A stretch of 64,000 nt of DNA from Torreya grandis (lineage: Eukaryota > Streptophyta > Pinopsida > Cupressales > Taxaceae), in assembly GCA_037957365.1 (NCBI GenBank), contig JARHVA010003169.1:1503001-1567000 (forward strand), in the 5' to 3' direction. Numbering within the stretch: the first letter of the stretch is position 1; each line of letters begins with the position of its first letter. The translations under genes were made by a program, and so were the position numbers. Below the pieces are notes generated by a model. It made no database searches. It was not told the DNA's origin and saw nothing but the letters and a program-made list of their open reading frames with translations. Shown here piece after piece: positions 47,600 to 60,735 of this stretch.

Positions 47600-48715
47600 A
47601 CTTTGCTTCATTGTTTAAATTTGATAGAGTCTACATTAGTGTTAAGAGAAGTTCATGAAGGAGTATGCGGATCTCATTCTAGAGGGGTAGTCTTATCCAA
47701 AAACCTCTTATGTACTGGTTATTATTGGTCCATCATGGATGTAGATGTAGTTACATATGTAAACAAGTGTGACAAATGTCAACAAAATGCTAATCTGATT
47801 CATGCCCCAACCCAAACTTTGCAACTAATGTTGACACCATGGCGATTTGCTACATGGGGACTTGACCTCATTGGAAATATCAACCCCACTTCATTTGACA
47901 ACCATAAACATATCTTTACTACCATTGAGTATTTCACTAAGTAGGTTGAAGCTATACCCCTCACTTCCATGATTGGAAAGCAAATTTCTAGATTCATCTT
48001 CAACCATCAAATTTACTATTACGGTATCCCTTTTGATATTATATTTGATAATGGAAGATAATTCAAGAACAAGGATTTAAAGCATATATGTACCAAATAT
48101 AACATCACACAAAAAATTTCTACAACATATTACCCTCAAGGTAATAGCTAGGTTAAAGCATTGAGTAAAACCATTGTCAATATTCTCAAAAAGATTGTTA
48201 ATGATGCTGGTCATGATTGGCACCTACAGATATTCCCTACCCTCTAGGCATAATATACCAATAATCATACCCCCATAGGAGCCACTCCATACTTATTTAT
48301 GGTACTGAAGTTATCTTTCCCATTGAGGTCAAATTATCTTCACTATGCATCTCTTTCAAGCATGTCCTGGATGATCATGACTATCAAGTGGCTCACTTTC
48401 AAGAGCTAAAACTACTTGATGAGAAATGTATAGCTATGCTAAAAAATATTTAGGCATATCAGAATTGACTCAAAGGCCACTATAATTAGCATGTCAAGTA
48501 TATAACATTTGAACTTGGTGATCTTAGTCTTAAAGAAAACCAAAAGAATACCACAACTGAGAAGAAACATAAAGGTAAATTCAAACCAAACTAGATAGGA
48601 CATTTCATCATTATTGTAGATTATGGATCAAGAACATATAGGCTTGCCACACTAGATGGAGATGAACTTCTTGAGCCAATGAATATTATTCACCTTAAGC
48701 AATACTATGCTTGAG
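47600..48715 (+). pseudogene. B integrase
   Basis: The zinc domain shows VHEGVCGSHSRG, GYYW and KCDKCQQ (HHCC). The core follows: WGLDLIGNINP with the first Asp, IIFDNGR with the second Asp, and a GNSxVKALSK segment where Lys replaces the catalytic Glu. Then NHTPIGATPYLF and a C-terminal part with GKFKPN, DYGSRTYRLATLDG and IIHLKQYYA, ending near 48,715. The open stretch is 47,603-47,944; later stops sit mostly at probable Trp, Gln or Asn-flanking positions. Catalytic Glu to Lys plus stops make it dead. Confidence 0.85.
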
Positions 48716-49040
48716 ATCTAAGGTGTATTATCTGTAAGGACCATTTTAATTATGTCATTTTGTCACTATTATTCTTTGTACAAATATCATTCTTATTCAT
48801 CTTCTTAGCTATATCCACTTTACATTTCTAACCTATCAACCTAGTGTGTTCTAAATCCTAGCTCGTTTAACCTTGGTTTTTGCCATTCGTTATGTATTTT
48901 TAGCATATAAGAATCTGATCAATTTCATCAGTTGGTTGCAGTACTTTAGATAAAGATCATATTTTGGAGCAGTGTGATAAAAATTTCAATAGTTGCATCC
49001 TTCATTTATTATTCCTTTCTTATCACCAGTCTTACTACTA

Positions 49041-50786
49041 ATTGTAACTGCCTTTGGGTAAATTAGTACCATTGATCTATAACATTATGTCCTAGTTATA
49101 ACCACCTATGGGATAATTAGGAGAAACATTTGTTTATTAAGTCTTGACATACCAACTTGCCACTTTCTTTTTACCATATTATGCCTTTTTGCCAATTGTG
49201 CTTATTTTCTTTGAATTGACTACTATACTAGTTAAATTCCTTTGCTGTAGGGTAGAACTATAATGACTTGAGGTCCTACTCTAGGACTATGTAGATATCA
49301 CTCAATACTTGTTGAGGTTAGCTCAGTCACCCCCTTGCCACACTCTCATCATTTTTTGAGTAACCTAAGTTTGAATGCTCTCACCATTTTATGAGCAACC
49401 TAAGTTTGAATGCTCTCATCATTTTATGAGCAACCTAAGTTTGAATTCTCTCACTATTTTGTGAGCCTAAACCATTTAATGTCTCATCATTCTTGATAAA
49501 GTTGAGGTAATTAAAAAAATTTCAAAAAAATTTGTAAAATCATTTAAAAAAACCAAAAACACAGACCACGTCCTTGCCTTAAGGATTCTGAGAACCCTTA
49601 CTAAGTTTCAAGCAAACCACTTGTCACTTAGTTTCCCCATCCTCTTTGGCCTTTTCTCTCACACACTTGTCATTTTGAAAGACTATTCCTATTATTATAT
49701 TGCATCCATTTTATTTATTTTCACCAGTTAGCATTTTTCTTCCCATTTCTTGGGAGAACTACATTTGACCTAAAGTTTTTTTATTGGATATTACGTCCAT
49801 GGAACTATGTAGGTAGCATCCACTTACCTAGTGCATATGGAGATAGCTCAACCACCCCCTTCCTTTTATTCTATTCCCCCATTTTTTACATTTATTAAAT
49901 TATCACCTATTTTTTAGGGGAAATGTTCATATGGTTTCTATTACATTATCTATTTATTTGTTTCTGCTTATTTTGTTTGTTTGCCTGTTTGTTTAATTTT
50001 AACACTATTAATTTGATTCAATTTTTATGTGTTCATTGAGAAATTTCCACACTTACACTTGAATCTATCCATATTCATATGCTTACATTGTCATCATGGT
50101 TTCTATCATTGGTGCATTAATTTCTATTGAGTATTGGATTACGGGAGTCAGTTCTTATGTATATTTCAACCAAGTCCTCATGATGTTATACCATGATGCC
50201 TACTGACATGTGATACAACAAACCTTAGCTACAAGAATTATATTTATCAATGGTGGCATCAACATCTCTTTGGCATTGACATCCTGATTCACTCCCAATC
50301 ATATCCCAAATAGAGTAATTAACCATGAAACAATTTAAACCTTTATTGGTTCAGATGGGCATCTCCCTACTAGTAGGTTGTTCCCATTCATCATTACCCT
50401 CTGTGTTAAGTTATCATCATCATTGACCAAGTTTATCCTATTTTCCATAATCAGGCTCTAATGATTATAATCGCCTATGGGCAAATCATTGCACATTGTC
50501 CCACCTATATTTCTCAATGATTATAACTGCCTTTAGGCAAATCATTTTGTTGTCACCACTTCCCTTTTTTTGCCCATATAAGGACATGTTATTATCTTGT
50601 TTTTCTATCCTAACTGGGGTAGCTCCATCTTCTCAATTATTATAACTACCTTTGGGCAAATCATTGTGTTATCATACCACATTACCACTATCATGGTATA
50701 ATACTTATAACCAGCTTTGGGAAAACCATTGTACACCATCCAAATTACATTCTCAATGATTTTGACTACTTTTTAAATATCATTAT
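49041..50786. repeat. Dispersed stem-loop repeats in B 3' region (7 units)
   Basis: Units near 49,041, 49,091, 50,461, 50,517, 50,636, 50,701 and 50,754 share ATGATTATAACTGCC and GGCAAATCATT. In the better copies outer arms TGATT/AATCA and inner GCC/GGC can pair. Five are clustered in 50,461-50,786, just before the polypurine tract of B. Confidence 0.65.
49342..49469. repeat. Tandem repeat, 35 bp x ~3.6 in B 3' region
   Basis: Units of the form CTCTCATCATTTTATGAG followed by CAACCTAAGTTTGAATG occur three and a half times with few changes. The CTCTCA...TGAG part can pair with itself weakly. Confidence 0.85.
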
Positions 50787-51001
50787 GTTTTCACCCCATC
50801 ATCTTTCCTTTCTTTGGTTTTCTCATTTTGCTTCTTATCAAGGGACCATTTGCTGGCCTACTTATGCCAATCATTCCCTTGAGGGGGCATCATATAGTTA
50901 GTTTATCATCATTTTAGTTGTAGGCATATAAGACCTTTTCATTATTTGAGCAGACATTACTATACTTATAGCTTACAATGCCTTCCCAAATAGGGGCAAA
51001 T

Positions 51002-52185
51002 TCTAGACACCTAAATCTGGCTAGCAATAACCTCCAATCAAGCTTTTGACCAATTTCCACCAAAATGCATAATTTGGACTAAAAAAACTAAATCACATTA
51101 AAAGAGTTAAAATTGATAATTCAAGTACTAATTTTAGCTAGTGTATCATTAAATGGGCTAATGTAATTTATGGGCTAGCTAACTTTGATCAGATCATCTA
51201 GAGTCAAAATGCTAATTTTGCACTTGGGTGCTATGGATTGTTCTTTTATATAAAATATCTTACATGAGACATGTGCCTTTGTTATTTTGTGTTTACAACA
51301 TCATAAATAGGATAATGGATCCAATGCATCTAACATCAACTTCTAATTCCAATCCAGTCAAAATTTGGACTAATAACAAGGCATTCTGATCAATCTAAGT
51401 AATTTGCGCTTAAAATGCTTAATCATGCTTAAGAGTTAATTAATCCAAATCAAGGCCTAATTATGAATTCCATGGAAAATTTTTGAATAATTGTTTTTAG
51501 AAATGAATATTGAATATCTGCATCATCATGTGACTTCATTTCTTAGGAAGACATCCATAAGCCATAAATGCCATAAATATCAAGATTCATGTCTCCCATG
51601 CCTCATTAAGACCCTCTCATGCCTCATTAATGCCATACATGCCTCTTAATTTCTCCTCTATCCCAAATATTGATGAGCCTATTTATGAATTTTAATTATA
51701 AAATTGGAGTAATCCTTAGCCACACATCTCAATCCTGAGATAGACAGTTCAGGTTGATTCTACCCATTTGTAAAAATTTATAAATAAGAGGGCTTGCCAC
51801 ATGAATTTTAAGAGCTTAGTGCAAAGTTATAATGCAATATTTGTTCCAAAATCTTCATTGAAAACTAGTGTTACCATGCCAAATTTATTCCAATCCAAGC
51901 CAAGCCAAAGCCAAAGGAGACAAAAAGAGGTGGAGAATATCCAAGCTTCCATTGATAAAGACTTCATGAACAAAAACTAAGTAATCCAATCAAATAATAA
52001 TATTAGAGCATCAAGAAAGGTAAAGAATGCATGTTTTCTTGCATTTTATTTGTGCTTTGTTCATTTGTCTTTACTCACAAGCTCACCCTAGTAACTAGGC
52101 ATGAAGATGTTAGTTTAGTGTGTTTTTGATTTCATTCACTAACACAATACTAATCTCCTCTTCTTAGTGAAATTCCTAGTTCACA
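51002..52185 (+). repeat. B 3' LTR
   Basis: Partner of the 5' LTR; its first bases have drifted (TCTAGACACC). A polypurine-like AATAGGGGCAAATT precedes it at 50,988-51,001. The TATA box is at 51,779-51,786. By eye it differs from the 5' LTR at roughly one base in ten. Confidence 0.9.
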
Positions 52186-52190
52186 CTATC
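52186..52190. repeat. B right target-site duplication CTATC
   Basis: Identical to 43,934-43,938, directly after the terminal CA. Confidence 0.9.
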
Positions 52191-52600
52191 AACACAAATT
52201 TACATGAACCTTTATTCCTCTTTTTGAGGAACTCTTCCAACATTATGCCCTTTTATTCAGTAGTCCCCTCATGGGTTATGATGAATGGGATTCTACTAGG
52301 AGCTTGTTAATCTCCCATCTCAAATTCTATTTCTCAAACTCATGCATAATTCTTCATATCATCACAATCTACTTATAAAACTCATATTCAAAATGAACAT
52401 CCCCATCCTCCCCTACCATGAAGTGAAGCTACCTTATCTGGGCCAAAAGATAACATCTTACAATAATGGAAAGAGATGTCTATACATGTTGAGAAAATAA
52501 TGAACACTTATATCTCTCTTAAATTCCCTATTACTTCTATGATTCTAGATGAGATTATACTTTGTGTGGATAATCCTCCCTTTTTTATAATCATCCAAAT
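52191..52600 (+). pseudogene. Element A gag-protease linker, resuming after B
   Basis: Continues A after the second CTATC. The plus strand encodes LSGPKDNILQ, then EKIMNTYISLKFPITSMILD, a typical lead-in to a Ty3 protease, with stops between. Its frame and content join the sequence before 43,938 to the protease after it. Confidence 0.55.
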
Positions 52601-52960
52601 TAGTGACATCCAAGTCTAGTGTGCCTTGATTGAAGAGGGTTTAGGTACTTCTATTTCCTCCCTCAACATCATTAAAAACCCTAGATATTTTGAATGTAAT
52701 CTTAATTCTACACATAACATGTGTCAAGGCTATGATCGAAGGCAAATGCCTCTCTTAGGTTGTGTATGTCTTCCTATTACCATCCCACCTGTCACTATTT
52801 AAGTGAAGGTTATGATCTTCAATTCTAATCTCTCCTATAATATCTTGCTTGGTAGGCCATGAAATCATCGCATGAGGGCTGTTGCCTATTTTTCCTACCA
52901 ATGTGTCAAGTTCCCTCACAATGGTGTAATTTAAAATATTGAAGGTGGTACTAACCCTTA
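52600..52960 (+). pseudogene. Element A protease relic
   Basis: CALIEEGLGTSISSLNII is the active-site block with Glu-Glu-Gly where Asp-Asn/Ser-Gly is expected. It continues with LLGCVCLPITIPPVTI, then SNLSYNILLGRP and YQCVKFPHNGV, the conserved C-terminal blocks. Two or three stops interrupt it. The 72-codon minus-strand frame over it (52,755-52,973) is a shadow. This places the A protease on the far side of element B from gag, showing that B is inserted in A. Confidence 0.75.
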
Positions 52961-52999
52961 GAATTTTGACCAATTCTAAGACTATGGTGTATTTAAAAT

Positions 53000-54510
53000 T
53001 CTAACCCTTGAACCCTTTCAGAGTGTTCCATTTTGAGAATCTCAATGTTTTAATTTCCCTATCAACTCTATGTGAGGTTACCATGGTCACCCTAAAATCA
53101 TCAAGAATATACCACCTAAACTCTTTTATTCTGATGATGATGATCCTAATGAGATTAACCTCAATATAATTTTTTTTGATCTCTCTCCTTATCTCCTTTC
53201 CTATTTTCCACCCTCTTTTAAGATGCATTCCCATCAACCACTTAGTGATGATATACCCATAGTCTTAACTAAGACTCAACTCTTTAATCATCATGCCACC
53301 TATTATGAGAAGGTCTTAGCTACTTTCACTACTGATCTTCATACACCTAACTATGATCATGGTTATACCCTAGATGACTCATTTCTCTAAGGTCTTGTTT
53401 AGGCTTGAGATGCTGAGATCCTTCATTATCATTCTCTTTTGTTTTATTCTTTCAATTTATCTTATCACATTTCATCTTATATAATTACTAATTTTAGCAT
53501 TATTCCTCTTGTTCATAGGGTAGAGATGATGCATTTGCATGTCACACCTCCAATTTATGAAGAACCTATTAGGATCATGCTTATGTATCATGCTATGATT
53601 GGTCCCTATCACTTTGATAGATACCAAGATCCCTATATATGATTTGCCCCTAAGATGATTGATATTATCCTTAAACCATATTTGCATCCTAATCCTCCCT
53701 CAAATGAGCCTAGTTGAGATCCTATCCCCACTTTAGATTAGTCTCTTCCTACTTTTGATTCTACTTCTCTTTCAGTCAATCCTCATCTAGTCTCTCTACT
53801 AACCTCACCTCCGTTTGGTGATGGCCTGCTTCCTTTATTATAATTTTCTCCTTTGCCTACCCAATGGGTTGATTATCCATACTATGACATTAATAAAGTT
53901 TTTGATCATTGGACTAGATATTTTAAATTATCCCAGCCTTCCTTGACTTCTATTTCCATTCCCTCTGTTAGTATACCCATAAAGTCTACTAACAAGCATA
54001 TTTGATTCTTCCACGACACAAATAATCAATCCTCCACTCATTTTCCAAAGTTTCAACAATATATAGATGCCTTGCATCCTACTCTTCTTTAACCTATAAA
54101 TTAAGCTATACCTTTCCCCAAGTTATTACCTAAATATATTCCCAAATATGGAAAGGTATATTATCTATGGCACCAATGCAGTACCCATCAGATTGATCAT
54201 TACCACAACCTCTGACAACATCTCTAAGATCACCTTACGACCATTCACGCACCTATCCCTCCTCCCATAGGTCACCCATGTAATAAGGCTCACCCTTCTT
54301 CCCCCATTGTTCTTCCACTTGTGTCCCCCTTTTCCCCTATGATTGCTCCATCTATGGTCCCTCCCCCCATGGATCCTCCTTCACCTCTAATCTCTTCTCC
54401 ACTGGTGACACCTTCATGTCCCACAAATTCTAGTTCTATTCCTTGTTATGAGTATCTTATGCATGATCCTTCAGGCATGCCTATATTTTTTATCAAGGAG
54501 ATTTGATGAG
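53000..54510 (+). pseudogene. Element A post-protease segment, unrecognised
   Basis: After the protease, one frame keeps coding texture for about 500 codons with several stops: IPPKLFYSDDDDPNEINLNI, LFNHHATYYEKVLATF, a stretch VTPPIYEEPIRIMLMYHAMI, QWVDYPYYDINKVFDHWTRY, then a His/Tyr-rich YYLWHQCSTHQIDHYHNL that faintly recalls a knuckle, and a Pro/Ser-rich tail ending SGMPIFFIKEI at 54,506. No RT, RNase H or integrase motif occurs. It could be extended gag-like sequence or a lineage-specific domain; I do not recognise it. Confidence 0.45.
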
Positions 54511-56789
54511 AGGTATTCTCCCATATTTCTCTAAAGATCGATGAAACCCTCACTATAGTTAGAGTCCAACTTCACATAGATCTATCACATCTTATGGAAA
54601 ATGTTTGTGGATAAATTTTCCAACATTTATGAACACAACATCATGTTCCTTCACTTTGTTCTTTCATTTTAGATTGGACATGTGTTCCAAATTTATATTT
54701 ATGTACTTTATATCATTTGACACCATGTGAAATTTTCATTTACTTATCAATCTTATATGGCCATTTATCTTACAAATTATATGTTACCTATGGTGTAATT
54801 TTATTTCCTTATAATCTCTTATAGATTCTTTTCATGACTGCATGATTTTTTATATAGGTTCATTTATTTCCATAGATGTCTCATTATTTTCTCATGATTA
54901 TTTTATACCTTATCTCTATAACATGGATAATCATTATTATGACTTGGCTATACAAATCTTGCTCCCCTTAGTCCTCCTTATTTACAATGTGATAAATTAG
55001 TAAACAAGTCATCTCATTATAATCTCATTTTACCAGTCTATTTCAAATCTCCTTGTATTCCCCTTACTTTTGAAAACTAAGCATATACATGGTTGAAAAT
55101 TGAGATAACATGTTGGCTCATAAGTAATCCTAAGTGTTTCAGTCAGTCATGTCTTTAGATACTTAGCTTACTTTAGCCAAAGTCTATGGATCATTTATGT
55201 GTATCACTTTGTCTCTCATGATTGGTCATTCCAAATCCAAGTGGAGGAGGAATATTAAAAGCCATAAAAATTTAAAATATAAATCATTTTAACAAAAGGC
55301 AATGATACAAAAGGCAACATTCAAAATTTCAGAAGTCAAATCACACTAAAAGACATGATTCTAAGAACATCTCTTTTCTCTAATCAAAGATCAAACTCCA
55401 TAATTAGCCTCATGATAAATTCAATGTCCACTAGAGTGTTCTATGCCATTATATTAGAAAATGATAATAAAAAAATCTTTTAGTTCTACCTACTTTCTCA
55501 CACAAGTACCCATTCTTCACAGTAGACCGATATATTTTTAAGAAGTCCTAAGGAATGGGGAACATGTTGTGGAAAGGTAGGTCTATTTTGATTTATTTAT
55601 CCAAACAACAAACTTGAGTCAATCTAAGTATCAAACTTATTATCATATACAACTTTTTTCTTACTATGACTGGGTATCCTTTGTATATTGATGGTCACTA
55701 GTCACATAGTGTCTTTTTTATGTTCTTAGTATGTGTCATGTTTCCTAAGGTCTTATCATATATGCTTACATTGTGATATTTACATGCCCTCTTTAATTTC
55801 CCATAATCCTAATATTCCCCCTTGAGAAATATTGTTTTGTTCACTAATCGCTCCCCCCTAGGGATTCTATTTGTGAGTTGTAGTGTAAGACCTTGGACAG
55901 GACCAGGCCTTCCTCATAAATTACCAAATTACCACTCCAAACATTCCTTTTAACCTTAATTTTCCCATTGTTTCCAACTTATTGGTATCCCCTTTGTGAG
56001 TTCTAGTGTAAGACAATGGATATGACAGGCTTTCCTCATAAAATTTTCCAATACCCAAGTCACAATGAAATTACATGTGTCAAATTTGAGATATGTTCTG
56101 ATTGATCATGAGTTACATGTCACTAACATGCTTCCCATATTGATTGATATAGTATGTTTTATGCTTACTTCATTGATATTTCACTTTTATCTTCTTATTT
56201 TTTGATTTCATGTAAGAATACAAACATTTTCTTAAGTTTTTTCATACTCCCCATCTTGAATTAGTGTGATCAATTTAAGTTCATTTTTCCAATTCTATTT
56301 TCCTTTTATACTTCCCAAAGTGATTTAGTATGATTGATTGACTTAATTGTTTTGTTTTTATACCATTTATTATTTTCATGCCTTATATTATATTAAATTA
56401 TTTTCATACTTACCAATGTGATATAGTGTGATTTTACTTGTTTTAATTTGGTGCAAATCTTTTGATGTTTTACAAACATTTTATTATCTATTTACCATCT
56501 TTGGTTTATTATATTTAGTCATATTTTGTTACTACACATTTCCCATCATGATATAGTGTGTAGTACATTTGTTTTTATTACTTATAATTTTCCAAGTCAT
56601 TTTTGTGTTTTTATTTTTAACCATGCATGTGTATCACATAAGGCTAGAAAAGAAAATAGTTCACATATATTTCCCATAACATATACAACAAATTCTATAA
56701 ACATGTTCTAGAAAGTAATATATCCATGCATCAACATCCACAACCACATACAACTCGTGAGATCAAATCCAACTATCATAATCAATACA
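54511..56789 (+). other. Element A 3' non-coding region, first part
   Basis: AT- and pyrimidine-rich without recognisable coding. Around 55,820-56,040 the phrase TTGTGAGTT(G/C)TAGTGTAAGAC recurs twice, and near 56,230-56,560 ATATAGTGTG-like phrases recur several times, suggesting old tandem growth. Confidence 0.45.
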
Positions 56790-56820
56790 CACACACATGT
56801 ATATATGTATGTATGTATAT

Positions 56821-56866
<46 letters not shown>

Positions 56867-57192
56867 ATACATATATATATATATGTATGTATATGTATGT
56901 ATATATATATGTATGTATATATATGTATATATATACATATACATATACATATATATATATATATATATATGTATACATACATATACATACGTATATATAT
57001 ACATGTATATGTATATACATATATATATACACATATATGTATATACATATATATATATATATATAAATATATGTGTATATATATATGTATATATACATGT
57101 ATATACATACATACATATATATATATATACGTATGTATATGTATGTATACATATATATATATATATATGTATATGTATATGTATATATATAC

Positions 57193-57267
<75 letters not shown>

Positions 57268-57390
57268 TATATATATACATACATACATATATATACATAC
57301 ATATATACATATATATATGTATATGTATATACATACATATATACATATATGTATATATATATATACATACATATATATGTATATGTATAT

Positions 57391-57437
<47 letters not shown>

Positions 57438-57441
57438 TATA
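56790..57441. repeat. Compound TA/TG/CA microsatellite (650 bp)
   Basis: Continuous alternation of TATATA with TACATA and TATGTA blocks, with a short CA run near 57,253 and a regular (ACATAT)n block at the right end. Long Tyr/Ile frames exist in every reading frame and on both strands; none is a gene. Confidence 0.95.
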
Positions 57442-60400
57442 TCATGTGTTTTATACAATACAAAGTACAAAATACAAAATACATAGCTCCAACTCTATGA
57501 CTAGGCTCCATCATGCCTATTCTATGGCCTATCCATGCTACCCATAAATGCCTAAGACTATCCCCTTTGAATAGTATGCTATAATAAGGTATTCTAGGAT
57601 CTCAATCTTATTATCTATATCTATAAGTTGTCCACCTGGGCCTGTGCCTATCCAAGCTAAATCATGTATCCATGTGCACTACTCTCTTCTGAGCTAAGGC
57701 CTACTAGGCTTGTGCCTCTCCCTCTCCCACCCCTATCAAAGGCTATAATCCATCCCCAAATGTTCACAACTTCCTTGAAACCTCCCCCACTAGTCTAAAC
57801 TATCTTTTCTAGGCTAAGGAAGATGATACCATAGTATCATCTAGCATGGTGGGGTCATATGGAGCCAACACCCCATCCAAAATATCATGGTGTGTAGCCA
57901 TAACCAAGGATCCCCATCTAACCTTACCTATCACCAAATATATAAAACCCAAACTAGATAGATATTGGATCATGTATATATCGCAAAATCTATTCATCTA
58001 CTATAATCACATGCAACTAGTATTCTATATCAAAGCTTAAAATTATAACAATTATCACTAGTCCCAATGTCACCAACCACTATCTCTCTATCTGCTTGTT
58101 CCTTGATAACTTCCTCTATATATCACCTACACACCAGTGAAAATCCAAGAGTCATCACTCATACACATCATGACCCTATCTTGAGGGGTGTCTCTATCAA
58201 CTAGCTCTATCCTATAATAACTATTGGGTCATCTTGTGTTATCACCCTAGCTTATGCCTGCTCTTGTCAGTAGTGCCTTCATCTATGGTGTGTCTAAGGT
58301 GGTCACTAATAATCCTACTATGGTGCCTTATATTTTTCCTAATACATCCTATATCCACATCCATGTCATCTCCTCCTTCAACTACCTACTTTTATGCTCA
58401 ACAAGTCCATGATCTCATATGTCATGGCCTGATCTTAGGTCTGTCAATTGGTACTCTTCCTCTTCCTCTTCCCCTTAGCTCTCTAGCATGTCATTCTAAA
58501 AAATTAGGCACTACTATAGGGGATGTTGGGTATGGGAGTCCAAAATTCCTTGGTAAACATGCCATCGATTGTGGCTCTACCCATTAGGTATAATGACTTG
58601 TGATCCATACGAGAGCCAACCCTATTACCATGGTCGATCAATTAGGCCAAATAATAACAATGTGTGTGTAAGGATTCCACATGATCCCCCTTCATGTGAT
58701 CATCTTCAAAGCTAATAATTGGGGCATGGCCTGAGCTACCTTGTCCTACTATCATCTCGTCACTTGAAGTAACCTATCATTTACCATGTAGGGAAACCAA
58801 ACTGGTCGATATATAGGGAAACTCTCATATATCCAAACACTCAATAAAACCACTAGCCCCATAGTCATTTACCCTATAGATAACACCCCATACATATCAT
58901 ACATGATTTGGACACAAATGATATCCCCAAAGACATATAGTGCTCCCTAATCCAAAATGGACTAACATAAGGCTATCATGTATAACAGTACCTTGCTATC
59001 TGACTTGTGACACATCACACATGATGTCAAAAGTTTGATCATAACTTTTTGGATGTCTAAAATCTATATGATATATAAATCAAATAGACTAACCCACAAA
59101 GATGAATATATCCTATTTGATCACATCATCCACCTAGCTAGTGTTTGCCTCTCTTATAGATCATCTTGTGTCCTTATGATCATCAATAGTCCCAACAAAA
59201 CATGGACATCCTCTAACATGATACCCACCCCTATGGTATCCCCATCCACTACCCATTAAAAAGAGTTGGTCAACCATTCCCTTATTTTAAAGAACATGAT
59301 AATGAGATCAACACTCAATAAGATGTGCCTCATCTCCATGATTCCTCCAAAGTCTAATGACACTAGCTGTGTTTTGTTTATGTCAGTCAATCAATCTAGT
59401 AGATACTATAGCTGTGACACATCTATCAATCACTAATACCTCTTATGTCTCTAAAAATATTGAAAAATAAATGATATATCAGATCTCCATGTCATAAATA
59501 ATCAAACAAAAAAAAACATTCTTAAAATATTACAAAAAAACTTAGCTAGTTTGATTTAGTTTCTCCACTTTCTACATAATCAACCTATTTAATACTAATT
59601 TAGCCCTATAATTTCCTTATGATACTAGATCAACCCTTTAAAATTCCTACTAGGTCATCCACATCAATACTAGATCAACCACCTTCTCACCTTATGATAC
59701 TATATCAACTTTGTTATACATAGTTGGCCTCTTTTAACATTATTACATTAGCCCTATCGAATATACTAAATTAGTCATGATATACATAGTTGAACTTGTC
59801 TTTCTTACCAATTAAGTTGCCTTATTGCTACATAGTTGGCCCTCTATTAGCATACTAAATTGACCAACTGCTATACAGTAGCCATTATCATTATCCCTTG
59901 CCTTATGTACTACATTGACCAGGTCAACTCTATTCATCCACAACAACAAATTTTTGCCTATTTACCATAAATGCCTTAGGCATTTATTAGTCTAAATTAT
60001 TACTACCTAATATTGTGTTTTGCCCCTAGTTTACCTAAAAACTTTCTAGGGTTCATTTCAATGCCTAGATTTTGCCTACTAGTCATTTTTACATATCTAG
60101 CTCAATTTTAAATAAAAATATTAAAAAATTTGAAGTTTCAAGTTGGTTACCTATGTTGCGTTCATTGTAGTTGCTATGCATCCTCCATGTCTTAGTTGTC
60201 ATCTCCTCACCATGATGGTTCTCAGGTTTCCAACTAGGTCTCTTAGAGCTCTATTTTCTTGAAATAGTAAAAATAACAAATGAAATATTTTTTCACCCTA
60301 TTTATATTTACTATTAAAAATTATTTACCTTTCAAATATTTTTCATCAAATTTCACATTTTGATCATATCTTTATCCTTACTAACTCTTTTCCAAATCAT

Positions 60401-60735
60401 AAAATGTTTTGGAATCCTAAAATCATAGAGAATATTTTCATCTATTATATGTCTTTATTGTAAATTTTTTGATTTTTTGGTCTATTTTGCTAATATTTAA
60501 AGGTTTACCTAATGTTATATACATTTGACACCTTCATATTTATTGCATCTCCTTATTTATATACAACACTAAGGTAAGTAAAGGTATGCATTTTCAATTG
60601 TGTCCTTTTATTTATCTTATTTTCTCCTTACTTCACTTTATTTAGCGTATGCATTATGTGTTGGTATGTTTTTTTCTCAAAGCACCATCTTGTATTGCAC
60701 CTATGTCACATGTGGTGAGCTTCAAGTGGGACATA
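57442..60735 (+). other. Element A 3' non-coding region, second part
   Basis: No recognisable gene. A 117-codon open frame (58,234-58,587) has hydrophobic, Ser/Pro-rich composition but no known motif and is probably chance. Between 59,560 and 59,930 phrases such as ACTAGATCAACC, TACATAGTTGGCC and ATTGACCAGGTCAAC recur, related to the repeats in A's leader. Confidence 0.5.

Larger units (their letters stand above)
48716..51001 (+). other. B 3' non-coding region with tandem and hairpin repeats
   Basis: Between integrase and the 3' LTR, no gene. Holds a 35 bp tandem repeat (49,342-49,469) and a family of stem-loop units (49,041-50,786), both listed. Tat-lineage elements are known for variable, repeat-bearing 3' regions that can seed satellites. 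Confidence 0.7.
43939..52185 (+). mobile_element. B: Tat-type Ty3 element nested in A, lacking gag and protease
   Basis: Target duplication CTATC at 43,934-43,938 and 52,186-52,190. LTRs 43,939-45,128 (1,190 bp) and 51,002-52,185 (1,184 bp). The internal region goes from a primer-binding-site-like TGG sequence straight into the protease-RT linker, then RT, native RNase H, plant-type RNase H, integrase and a 2.3 kb 3' non-coding region with repeats. No gag or protease is visible between the 5' LTR and RT. Domain order and motifs place it in the Tat lineage. Many stops; inactive. Confidence 0.9.

Noticed and set aside
56708..57547. Very long Tyr/Ile-rich open frames (up to 273 codons) on both strands
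   Set aside because: They are translations of the TA/TG/CA microsatellite; all frames are open because the dinucleotide repeats contain no stops.
58234..58587. 117-codon open frame as a possible gene
   Set aside because: Hydrophobic, Ser/Pro-biased composition without motif, in the non-coding 3' part of element A; pyrimidine-rich DNA often gives such frames.
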